In this document: in pieces, positions 52,567 to 60,544 of the stretch
Layout of the letters: each line of letters begins with the position of its first letter
Numbering within the stretch: position 1 is the stretch's first letter
From: Pandoraea sp. PE-S2T-3
GTDB lineage: Bacteria > Pseudomonadota > Gammaproteobacteria > Burkholderiales > Burkholderiaceae
Length of the DNA: 64,000 nt
Direction: 5' to 3'
Assembly: GCF_002179965.1 (NCBI RefSeq)
Contig: NZ_NGUQ01000033.1
Coordinates: 186,001 to 250,000, forward strand
Position numbers and translations under genes: made by a program
Notes under the pieces: model-generated
The model's input: only the letters and a program-made list of their open reading frames with translations
The model's database searches: none
Told to the model about the DNA's origin: nothing

Positions 52567-53820
52567 ATGCGATGTGCAGCGAATTTCGAAGTTGCCTCGG
52601 ACCTGTCGGTCGTGTCCGATGCCCAAGTGTTGAGCATCTGTGACCCTCGCGACGCATTCAAAGCGCTGATCAGGAACATCCCGCGCTCGGAGTTCACGAC
52701 GCCCTTCTTGCTTTCGGTTCATATCTATTTCGACGCAGAGGCATTGGATAATGCCGCTGAAGTAGCGGAAGACCACTTGGCTACTTGCCTTAATATGCTC
52801 GCATTCACAACCGGTTCTAGTTTTCGAAAGCATAGGATAAGGCAAATCGTCGATGCCGAAACGTCTTCGAAAGACGCAATGAGAGATATACGTATGTGGG
52901 GCGATCGAATTGAGTATGACGATCCGCAGCCATTCCTAGTCAGTGAACACGCTCATACAATCGAACGTCTGCTGGAGTTTGACATTCCGCCAGCTATACG
53001 GCGCGCCCTGCGATGGTATCGATTGGGAATAGACGCCTCAGCGCCGGACGACCAGTTCACCTACTTCTGGTTTGCGCTGGAGATTGTGGCCGAATTTCAG
53101 AAACCAACTGCTAAGGTGAATGACAAATGCCCGCACTGTCAGTCCGCACTCTATTGTGAACAGTGTGAAACGCATCCGCAGCATAGGCCGTATGCAAAGC
53201 AAGCTATCCGGGCTGTGCTGATGGACGCGGACGAGGGGTGCGACGACGCAACGGTGGCCCTTCTCGATAAAACCCGCAATAGCCTCATGCACGGCGCGAC
53301 TCTTAAGGAAATCGAAAGTTCACTACCTGATCCTCATGAAAGCGTGATCGACACGCTGGGACGACTATTGTTGAAGGTCTTAGTCAGACAGTTTCCCAAA
53401 GAAATGTTCGATGGTTCCTTGGTGATGGGACTGCCATCTACATATGTGCATTACATGATGGCAACCGTAGCTCACATACGGACTGTTGTGCCGGTGGACG
53501 CTGACGGTCATTTCGATCTAAATTTCACTGGGATAGTTGCGGCGATAAAACCGTTGGGACCGCCGCAGAGTGCCCTACCGTCTGTGGTGAAAATGACAAT
53601 TGAGCAATTCGCCCATCTCAAAAAACTCAGCTACCAAACGGTCGATCAACAAGAAATGTTGGAACGCATTCGAAACAAAATCAGGGAGCAAGACGGCTTC
53701 ATTTACGCGCTGGTTATTTCCCCGGACATGGCGGTGATCAATAGTGCCATACAGAAGGGAGAAACGGGCGAATGGCAGGATTTTTTCCGCCAGTTCATTG
53801 ATACTGCACAGGTTGGCTAA
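52567..53820 (+). CDS. HEPN-like protein with zinc ribbon (MauJ-related)
   Basis: A 417-residue protein resembling MauJ/Apea-like HEPN proteins. The central block RALRWYRLGIDASAPDDQFTYFW is followed by a zinc-ribbon (CPHC and CEQC), then TRNSLMHG, which fits the R-x4-H motif of HEPN ribonucleases. A poorly conserved C-terminal region of about 150 residues follows. HEPN proteins are frequent toxins or effectors in defence systems. It ends 200 bp before the reverse transcriptase gene. RNase function is inferred from the motif. Confidence 0.6.
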   Translation: MRCAANFEVASDLSVVSDAQVLSICDPRDAFKALIRNIPRSEFTTPFLLSVHIYFDAEALDNAAEVAEDHLATCLNMLAFTTGSSFRKHRIRQIVDAETSSKDAMRDIRMWGDRIEYDDPQPFLVSEHAHTIERLLEFDIPPAIRRALRWYRLGIDASAPDDQFTYFWFALEIVAEFQKPTAKVNDKCPHCQSALYCEQCETHPQHRPYAKQAIRAVLMDADEGCDDATVALLDKTRNSLMHGATLKEIESSLPDPHESVIDTLGRLLLKVLVRQFPKEMFDGSLVMGLPSTYVHYMMATVAHIRTVVPVDADGHFDLNFTGIVAAIKPLGPPQSALPSVVKMTIEQFAHLKKLSYQTVDQQEMLERIRNKIREQDGFIYALVISPDMAVINSAIQKGETGEWQDFFRQFIDTAQVG

Positions 53821-54042
53821 TGAGCGCGTCCATTAGCTAGCACGCCACAGGTAAAAAGGCGCTCCGGGTCGATGTTGGACAGCGATGACGCACTGATTTC
53901 GGCCAGTTCCGGACATTCGACATCCCGTCTCAGATCGTCGACAATCAATGGCCGCCACACACTGAGAAACTGAACGGCGGGCATGCCGAGACTAATTGGA
54001 AGCGATTAAAATCTTCCTTAAGTGAAGATTAATAGAACAAAA
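53821..54042. other. Non-coding gap upstream of the reverse transcriptase
   Basis: No gene is supported. A 7-bp perfect hairpin AATCTTC-CTTAAGT-GAAGATT spans 54010-54030, at the alternative GTG start. The rest resembles decayed intergenic sequence. If the RT uses a 5' RNA, this is the other place to look besides the downstream gap. Confidence 0.4.
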
Positions 54043-55485
54043 ATGGCAAAGGAATTTGGCGTGGGTCATTGGGGAAGTGCTGGTTGTGATGTGAGCGATC
54101 ACGGCGTGATCTTTCAGTCTCTTTTTTCACCAGCGGAGATGGAAATTGCATTTCGTGAGCGATTTTCAGACACCATGGGTAAGGGCGTCGACAGACTTAG
54201 CGGGTTTCAATTCACATCTCGAGCAACGGCCGAGTTTACAATCGCGTCCAAAAAAATTCTGGATGGGAAATTTCGTTTCTCCCCGTACCTTGAGGTGCTG
54301 CGCCCCAAGGCTAGGAACAAGCCCCCGCGGCTCATTGGAATTCCTACCGTACGAGATCGTGTCGTTCTATATCAGCTTAATAAATTCCTCGCGACGATTT
54401 ATCCGGAGCGTGTTCCCGGGAACGTAGCGGCTACTTACGTTCGAGACGTGTCGCTTGACCTTCAGTCTTGTGTGTCGGCGTCGACGTGGGTTTGTAGTAC
54501 AGATATTCAGACATTTTACGACTCCATTCAGCAAGATCGACTGTTACGGGTTTTGTCAAAGCGTGTGAAGTGCGATGCCGCAATAAGACTTATTGATCAC
54601 GCAATGCGCACGCCGACGGTTCCAAAAAATACTCGTCGCAATCGACACAAGGATTACCCATCGCGAGGTGTCCCGCAAGGCTTGGCTATCTCAAATATCC
54701 TTGCGTCGATATATATGCAAGATGTGGATGACGCGATGGGAAAGCAGGGGGTCACTTATAAGCGCTATGTAGACGACGTATTGATGTACGGGGAGCACGA
54801 TGCCGTGCACAGGGCGTTCAGATCGTTGCATTCCCGTCTCAAATATCGAGGTCTCGCGCTACACCCTTTGGGCTCAAACAAAACACAGATCGAACCTCTG
54901 ACGGCAAAATTTGGTTATCTTGGATACACATTTCAGTTGCCCGTCATATCGGTTCGAGATTCTACGATTGAACGATTTTTGCAGTCTATCGCAATGAAGT
55001 TTAGTGACTTCGTTCACAACAAGAAGCGCCGGCTCGAAAAGCTGAAGTACCTCGATGAACCGCGCCTCAACGATATTTTTCTAAGTGAACTGAACGAGCG
55101 TATCGCGGGGGCCATCTCGCAGAACCAGCGTTACGGGTGGATTGCCTATTTCAATCAAATTACGGACCTGTCGTTGCTGCACAGATTAGATTCGGCAATC
55201 GAGGGGATGTTCGAGCGTCTAGGCGAGTTTCAGCACGCGCCACCGCTGGGACTAAAAAAGCTGCGACGAGCCTACTTCGAGATGAAATTCAACCCACGGG
55301 GCGGCTACGTACGGGACTACGACAAGATCACGACCATAGCGGATATGTTGCGCTTGCTCATTGATCGGGGACGAATCGATCCCAACGTTGCGTTGACCGA
55401 CGCGGAGATCAGGGAAAAGTACGAACAGTACGTCAGGCATGTACTTGCGGCCATGCATGCCGATGAGGGTAGCGTGTACGGATAG
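54043..55485 (+). CDS. Reverse transcriptase of a probable defence system
   Basis: A 480-residue reverse transcriptase. Palm motifs are in order: LIGIPTVRDRVV, then DIQTFYDSI with catalytic Asp154, SRGVPQGLAISNILASIYM, and YVDD at residues 242-245, followed by a GYLGYTF region and an all-helical C-terminal extension of about 150 residues. It lacks the maturase and endonuclease domains of group II introns. Upstream GTG 54022 (7 codons earlier) is an alternative start that lies inside a hairpin. A SLATT membrane-protein gene follows after a highly structured 212-nt gap. RT-SLATT pairs are known among bacterial defence RTs. A retron is less likely: its RNA is normally upstream and I did not see a retron-type motif set. 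Confidence 0.85.
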   Translation: MAKEFGVGHWGSAGCDVSDHGVIFQSLFSPAEMEIAFRERFSDTMGKGVDRLSGFQFTSRATAEFTIASKKILDGKFRFSPYLEVLRPKARNKPPRLIGIPTVRDRVVLYQLNKFLATIYPERVPGNVAATYVRDVSLDLQSCVSASTWVCSTDIQTFYDSIQQDRLLRVLSKRVKCDAAIRLIDHAMRTPTVPKNTRRNRHKDYPSRGVPQGLAISNILASIYMQDVDDAMGKQGVTYKRYVDDVLMYGEHDAVHRAFRSLHSRLKYRGLALHPLGSNKTQIEPLTAKFGYLGYTFQLPVISVRDSTIERFLQSIAMKFSDFVHNKKRRLEKLKYLDEPRLNDIFLSELNERIAGAISQNQRYGWIAYFNQITDLSLLHRLDSAIEGMFERLGEFQHAPPLGLKKLRRAYFEMKFNPRGGYVRDYDKITTIADMLRLLIDRGRIDPNVALTDAEIREKYEQYVRHVLAAMHADEGSVYG

Positions 55486-55512
55486 ATCAGCTAAAATAAC
55501 CCCGGGCGGAAA

Positions 55513-55653
55513 ATGCTTATCGCGCTAGCGATACCTCATGAGATTTTGCCTCATGAGCGAAAGTGCTCTCTACCCATGCAATTGCATGGGTCGCGGCTTT
55601 ACCCGCGAACCTCCTTGGGAGCGATTTTATGCGTCGTTGCCTTGGGAGTGGAT
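55513..55653 (+). ncRNA. Candidate structured RNA between the reverse transcriptase and SLATT genes
   Basis: Five consecutive hairpins lie in about 105 nt: TATCGC/GCGATA with loop GCTA (55518-55533); CTCATGAG paired with a second CTCATGAG over a 7-nt loop (55535-55557); the 20-bp perfect palindrome ACCCATGCAATTGCATGGGT (55572-55591); TCGCGG/CCGCGA (55591-55608); and CTCC-TTG-GGAG (55611-55621). CCTTGGGAG recurs at 55640-55648. No T-run follows any hairpin, so they are not terminators. A 62-codon open frame (55513-55701) crosses it and is the alternative reading. The strand, ends and role as an RT template or cofactor are inference. Confidence 0.6.
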
Positions 55654-55701
55654 ATGACCGATTCCTCAAGCATTTCCGCCCACCCCTATCAATTCCAATG
55701 A
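55654..55701 (+). CDS. Possible 15-residue leader peptide coupled to the SLATT gene
   Basis: GGGAG (55644-55648) lies five bases before ATG 55654, giving MTDSSSISAHPYQFQ and a TGA that overlaps the SLATT start as ATGA. The SLATT ATG itself has no ribosome site, so coupled re-initiation is plausible. It could also be the end of the longer 62-codon frame. Confidence 0.4.
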   Translation: MTDSSSISAHPYQFQ

Positions 55702-56336
55702 AAGACTTCCTGTTAAATCTGCGTCAACGCGCTTGGTGCACAGCAGGCGCACGCTATAACGCGGCACGCCGACTCAGAATACGTGAGTGGGTGTCTACGT
55801 GTAGCCTGGCGCTGTTATCTGCGGTGAGCATTCTGGTTGCGTTTGCGCAAAGAATATACTCTCCCACCCCTAATACGGTGCTCGATAACTATTTGTCGTC
55901 GTTTGCAGTGGGCGTGGGGATCCTGCTCTTGGTCGTCAGCCTACTCGAGTGGGGCGCTAGGTATGGTGCGAAGGCCGAGGCATTGCATCGCAGCGCGGAG
56001 CTCGTTACCTCATTTCAGATCAAGGTAGCTATGTCGATTGCTGCTATTGATGCTGGTCATTCAGCCACTCTCGACGAGGTTGATCAGCTAAGGGTTGAGT
56101 ATGACGAGATTAAGGATAAGTGCGGGGAGAACCACGATCCTCGAGACGATGCACTGTTTCGTGCATCTCACCGACACGACCGCGACTTGTGGAAAGGCGG
56201 CAACGTAGCTCCTGGTTGGTTAGGGGCAAAGTGGACGTACGTTAAGTGGGTGCTTGCCGAAACTTGGTTTTTTGCACTGATCTGGCTTGTCGTCGCTGGA
56301 GGCCTTGCATACTCGATTTGGCTTCCCAAGGCGTAG
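55698..56336 (+). CDS. SLATT-domain membrane protein (probable RT-associated effector)
   Basis: A 212-residue membrane protein. Two adjacent helices (VSTCSLALLSAVSILVAFAQ and FAVGVGILLLVVSLLEWGA) and a long helical region with AEALHRSAELVTSFQIKVAM form a SLATT (SMODS- and SLOG-associating 2TM effector) domain, probably the RT-linked subfamily. A third helix ends the protein (TWFFALIWLVVAGGLAYSIWL). SLATT proteins are thought to form membrane pores that kill or arrest the infected cell. ATG 55698 is chosen because upstream in-frame codons cross the structured RNA. It is presumably the effector activated by the RT product. Confidence 0.75.
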   Translation: MKDFLLNLRQRAWCTAGARYNAARRLRIREWVSTCSLALLSAVSILVAFAQRIYSPTPNTVLDNYLSSFAVGVGILLLVVSLLEWGARYGAKAEALHRSAELVTSFQIKVAMSIAAIDAGHSATLDEVDQLRVEYDEIKDKCGENHDPRDDALFRASHRHDRDLWKGGNVAPGWLGAKWTYVKWVLAETWFFALIWLVVAGGLAYSIWLPKA

Positions 56337-57465
56337 TCATCCTGCTTACTGGTGATCTGTAGATTTCGCTCATTTGGGCGGCCAGTTTAGAGCCGGGGGC
56401 GCCGGTTGCCAGCCACATTAGACGTTTCGACGTCTCATCGAGCCGGCAATTTTTGTCCAACAGGTCATGTCACCTGGCGTGAGCAACGGACCTGAAAGAC
56501 GGGACGGCAACTGCTGCAAAAACGTGGCTTGCGGGTCGTCAAGTGGCGGAGAAATCATAGGGTTGAAGGCGAGCACAACTGCCGGAGTACAAGGCCGTAA
56601 TATCGCCGCGCATCGAATGACCGCGACAGCCGTTTTGTCCGTCCGCAATGGGTCGACAGCAGCCGAGCAGCTACGCCGTCCCCGCAACCATGTCCCGGCA
56701 TCAAGCCTCGCATATCGGAATCCGGCCGCAAAGTTCACTGACGTCGGATTAACAGCGAGTACAAAATTCGGAAGGTACACCGTCTAGCTGTTTGATCGTC
56801 AACCAATCATCAGACGCCGATTTTGAAGTTCCTCCGACGCTCGCTGTCCGCGCGTCTCGATAGCGCGTCCATGACCGCCCTCAGTAATACATAACGATTA
56901 GTATCATTTTGAATGTGGATCGAGTCGATCTCAATCCGAAGAACATCGAGTCGGAATCCGATAGGTCCATTCGCGAGTGTTCTCACGAGTCACGACCCAA
57001 CCGCTCAATCTCTGGAAGTCTCGTGTCCCGGCAATATGCGCTGGCCAACAATGTCCGGTGTCTCGTCACCATCTCCTCGTCAGGTTAGTTCGTCCCCTGC
57101 GATACGAATGACGAATACAGAGACCTCACTATCGAACCCCGTCAAATCGACCGCACGAATCTTGCCGCACACATTGGGTCGAATCATATTCGTCAAGTGA
57201 ACGAAATCTACAAAATCTAGTAGCGCGCCCAAGTGATCGGGTAGACCGAGCCTCGACGACCTGACCGTCAATCGCAATCACCTGGCGCAGAATCTGTGAA
57301 TTCGGATACAGAAGAAGGCGACGGCTTAAATAGCCGCATCGCCGCCCCTCGCCACACGTCGACAACAGAACGAATTCGGCACGGCGTCGTGCTGGGCATG
57401 AAAGCGGTTTACCAATCTCATGAACTCGGCACCTGCGGTGGCGCCCGAGAATCAGAACTGTTGGT

Positions 57466-57477
57466 CCCTAGTAAATA
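57466..57477. repeat. CCCTAGTAAATA repeat, copy 1
   Basis: First of three exact 12-bp copies, all on the plus strand within 1.9 kb of the decayed region (57466, 57985, 59362). Confidence 0.6.
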
Positions 57478-57984
57478 GCTAACCCCAGAAACTGGCAGGA
57501 TCATCCGCGCTTTTTGGTCGAACCGACCGTTGTTCTCGGAGTTCCTTCAACAAAAACGGTCAATGCTCTGGCAGCGGATTCTTGTGTCACCCGCAATACT
57601 GGCTCAGGCCCGCATGCGAATTCGTGATGCCATTCGACGGCACACGCGTCCATTAACCGAATTCGTAGTGCGCGCAGGGGCGCACACTGGCCGGCATCAA
57701 GGTATTGCCGCTGAGATCCGAAACCAGATCCGGACCACCGCAAACTTGGCCGCAGTACGATTCCAGGCCAGTCCCCGAAGCCCCAATCGCCAACCTCGAT
57801 CACACATGGTTCGGTTCAAAACTTGAGGAATTCGACGGCCCGCGATCGCGCATCCTCGACGTCAGAAACAACGCGCTTACCGTTCGGACTTTGTGCGCGG
57901 CCGTCCATTCGGCAACCCCGGTTTCAAACTCGAATTCGGTTAATCGCAGATCAAGTCAAGTTCGGTCGGCGGCCGCCCCCGGGG

Positions 57985-57996
57985 CCCTAGTAAATA
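57985..57996. repeat. CCCTAGTAAATA repeat, copy 2
   Basis: Second exact copy; flanks differ from the others apart from a preceding C or G-rich stretch. Confidence 0.6.
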
Positions 57997-58396
57997 ATCG
58001 TATTCGCAGCCAACGAATCTGACGTCCAACAAGATGCGCGAATTGAACGTCCGCAACTAGTACCAACGTGTTCAGCTAACGAACACAGACATCGACGTCC
58101 GCCAGTGCATTGGCGAACCACCGCACAACGAAACTCCGCCCCCAAGAACCTTCGCGGTTAGAAATCGAATTGCCGAAACGTTCGCGCGCCTGCCGGTTCG
58201 GGCGGTCGCCAATTGACCGGCGCTCAACCAAAATCTTTTTGGCCCGGGTCGCCAAGGATTCGCGTGCATTCGCGATTCGGCGTTCGGGTAATCGGCTACC
58301 CAGATTTCCAAGTTTTGGTGGATCAGTAAATAGGGTGTGCTTCGGGTTCTCTGCCCGATGCCGGACTTAGGCAACGATTGCCTGCTGGAACACACC

Positions 58397-58906
58397 ATGG
58401 ACGGCCAACGATCAGACCAAGAAAACCCAACGACGGCTGCGTTACTACGCCGTCCCGACGTCGAACGCATTACTGGCCTTTCGCGATCATCAATCTACGC
58501 GAAGATGAAAAGTGGTGAATTCCCCAGACCAGTTCCACTTACCAGCAGAATCGTTGCATGGATCGAGTCCGAGATTATTGGTTGGGTTCAGTCAAGAATC
58601 GATGTCCGCGAAACGAACCTTGGCCGGGTCCAATCGAGGATCGAGGCCTGCGACTCAAGCTCGGGTCAGACGAAATCGCGATGCCATTCGAATCGAATTC
58701 GTAACGCGTCGCAGACAGATTTTCACGACAACCGAAATCGTGGTGAACGTCGCGAGGCCCAGGCCGCAATCTCGACGGACAAATGCAAAGATTTCGCGTC
58801 CGCCAGCGATACATCGACAGATATCAACGCCGCCTCCCCTCAAGAATCTGCCGATTACCCGACGAATCTCCCGAACGTCGCGATCGATGATTTTTCGCAA
58901 GCCTGA
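58397..58906 (+). CDS. AlpA-family DNA-binding regulator with long C-terminal extension
   Basis: A protein of about 169 residues. The N-terminal 75 residues are AlpA/excisionase-like: LLRRPDVERITGLSRSSIYAKM, then SGEFPRPVPL and IVAWIESEIIGWV. AlpA proteins usually stop there; this one continues for about 95 polar residues with no clear fold, perhaps read-through of degraded sequence. In cryptic prophages and islands AlpA activates excision or integrase genes. ATG 58358 is an alternative start. A broken second copy lies just downstream. Confidence 0.6.
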   Translation: MDGQRSDQENPTTAALLRRPDVERITGLSRSSIYAKMKSGEFPRPVPLTSRIVAWIESEIIGWVQSRIDVRETNLGRVQSRIEACDSSSGQTKSRCHSNRIRNASQTDFHDNRNRGERREAQAAISTDKCKDFASASDTSTDINAASPQESADYPTNLPNVAIDDFSQA

Positions 58907-58930
58907 ATCACGCTTGCGTATCGATGATTC

Positions 58931-59020
58931 ACCGGCCTCTCCCGATCGTCGACCTACGCGAAGATGAAAGCCAGCGAATTCCCCAAATCAGTTCCACCTG
59001 CTAGTGGAATCGTCCGTAGT
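58931..59020 (+). pseudogene. Truncated second copy of the AlpA-like gene
   Basis: This 90-bp stretch is about 80 percent identical by eye to 58472-58560. Its frame reads TGLSRSSTYAKMKASEFP, matching the intact copy, but an in-frame stop lies just before it and there is no start. It is a leftover of a tandem duplication or of a second element. Confidence 0.7.
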
Positions 59021-59361
59021 CGCCACAACCGGAATATTTCGGCGCCCCGAGACCTAGCTACATTGGTAAATCCAGGCTGCGTAGCAGGGACCTTGAACAC
59101 CAGAAATCCCGGTTCGTAGGTCTTGTAGCCTTCGAGACGCCGATTTTGTGAGTCCGTCGATCACGATCGTCGACGAGCGCTCCATCAGTGATGGTCGGTG
59201 CCGCGATAGATTCGACGTGACTCTAGTTGCACTCGAACCCATGAATTGAACTTGGCCTGGTCCACGACACGAACGACCCGTGGTTCTCCACGTGGCCAGC
59301 GCGCCAAAATCGAAGTCCCTGCGAAGACGAGGTCCCGGGCTGGTATCCGCAAATCTAGCGT

Positions 59362-59373
59362 CCCTAGTAAATA
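59362..59373. repeat. CCCTAGTAAATA repeat, copy 3
   Basis: Third exact copy, 77 bp upstream of the replication-like gene start. Confidence 0.6.
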
Positions 59374-59438
59374 CGTCCATCGAGCACACCCACATCGTCC
59401 CTCGCGGCGATTCACAGTTCCACGATCACCAACGACAT

Positions 59439-60323
59439 ATGAGACAACGACAACCAGAACGACGACCATCGACGAAAACGAAACGCGTGGTGAATTCGAT
59501 CACGAGCATCGTCTGCGCTTTCGACCGAATCAAGATCTACGTTGACGATCGACTACCGGCGAAGAAGATCGAGCAAAGGCTCGTCAATCTCTGTACCGAC
59601 ATTACGATCGTTCATCCGATCCATAGATTTCAGCGAATCTGGGCGACGAAAGTCGAACTTCGACAGCCGACGCCAGAAGCATTTATCGAGCTATCCACCA
59701 TGCTCGGCACGCGGCACCTAACTAGGGTGAGCTATGCCGAGGTCGCCATCGATTTGCTAACCTCGGACAACGAGAGCGCGGCTGTCATGGCTGAATATCT
59801 GCTTGAACATATGGTGGTCCCGTGCGCACGCGAACGGGCGAACATCGAGGAAGAGACCGTCTACTTCAATCGGCGAACAAACAAGAACGGCAATCTTAGT
59901 CCGCACGTCCCCGTCCTCTACGCTGACCGACCGAGCAAGCTTCTCGCAAGGCTATATCCGGAGCCGTGCAGTCACCTCGAGCATCGTTTCAACGGTCACG
60001 CGGCATGCTCGTCGATTGGTTTGAATACCCTTGCGGATTGCATTGCGTTCGATCACCACGCCTTCTGGCTGTCGAATCTTCGGTTATTCGAATTCTCGTC
60101 GAAGATGGATCTGGGTGCTGCCCTTTCGAATCGTTCTGACCTGACAGCGTCGGCGCTTCGAAACCGTGCCGCGAACTTTTTGCAGGAGCATCGCATTGGG
60201 GCCTCCAACGAATCACCGTACGTTCTGCATAACTGTGTGAGGGCCAAGCCAATCATTCGCCGAGCACTAAAAGCGATCGACAACAAACACCTTCTTGAAG
60301 AGCGTTATCGCCGCCAACGTTGA
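59439..60323 (+). CDS. Hypothetical protein, possibly replication-initiation type
   Basis: A protein of about 294 residues. The core (ITSIVCAFDRIKIYVDD, then VSYAEVAIDLLTSDN and ARLYPEPCSHLEHRFNG) has alternating strands and a charged VAIDLL segment resembling the start of rolling-circle or phage Rep proteins, but catalytic motifs are not evident to me. ATG 59439 is one of several possible starts; the frame is open from 59280. It is followed 221 bp later by a UvrD-like helicase, which fits a replication module of a mobile element. Function is tentative. Confidence 0.4.
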   Translation: MRQRQPERRPSTKTKRVVNSITSIVCAFDRIKIYVDDRLPAKKIEQRLVNLCTDITIVHPIHRFQRIWATKVELRQPTPEAFIELSTMLGTRHLTRVSYAEVAIDLLTSDNESAAVMAEYLLEHMVVPCARERANIEEETVYFNRRTNKNGNLSPHVPVLYADRPSKLLARLYPEPCSHLEHRFNGHAACSSIGLNTLADCIAFDHHAFWLSNLRLFEFSSKMDLGAALSNRSDLTASALRNRAANFLQEHRIGASNESPYVLHNCVRAKPIIRRALKAIDNKHLLEERYRRQR

Positions 60324-60544
60324 GCGTCGATGCCAATTACGCCGTTCGCGTAGCCATTGAACTAAGGAATGATAAATACAAAGAATATTTCCCCTTCCCC
60401 CACTCATCGACATCACGTTTATACGCATTTTCTCGACGAAAACACTGCGAATCCTGCTCTTGTTGATCCACACCCCCGCTACAAATTCGCAACCCAAGCC
60501 CCTTCCCTCTCCCTCAAACATCGGGGCTTAACCACATCTCCATC

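Larger units (their letters stand above)
56337..58396. other. Two-kilobase region without a supported gene; decayed island DNA
   Basis: No open frame here has a ribosome site plus recognisable sequence. The DNA is unusually rich in short TCGA, GAATTC and CGAA-type words. CCCTAGTAAATA occurs at 57466-57477 and 57985-57996 (and again at 59362-59373). A related piece near 58323 has TCAGTAAATA. Read in one frame these give similar short peptides (SLVNS, ALVNN, SVNR), as expected of decayed copies of one sequence. Confidence 0.4.
58907..59438. other. Gap with a decayed AlpA copy and no intact gene
   Basis: Apart from the AlpA fragment at 58931-59020 and the third CCCTAGTAAATA (59362-59373), I see no supported gene. 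A further LVNP-encoding piece (near 59063) resembles the other decayed repeats. Confidence 0.4.

Noticed and set aside
53821-54042. Retron-type msr-msd RNA upstream of the reverse transcriptase
   Set aside because: I could not find the paired a1/a2 inverted repeats or a branching-G context, and the following gene is a SLATT protein, which suits a different RT class. The structured gap lies downstream instead.
56418-56787. Opposed frames of 106 and 120 codons in the decayed region
   Set aside because: Neither has a ribosome site or recognisable motif, and they overlap each other on opposite strands.
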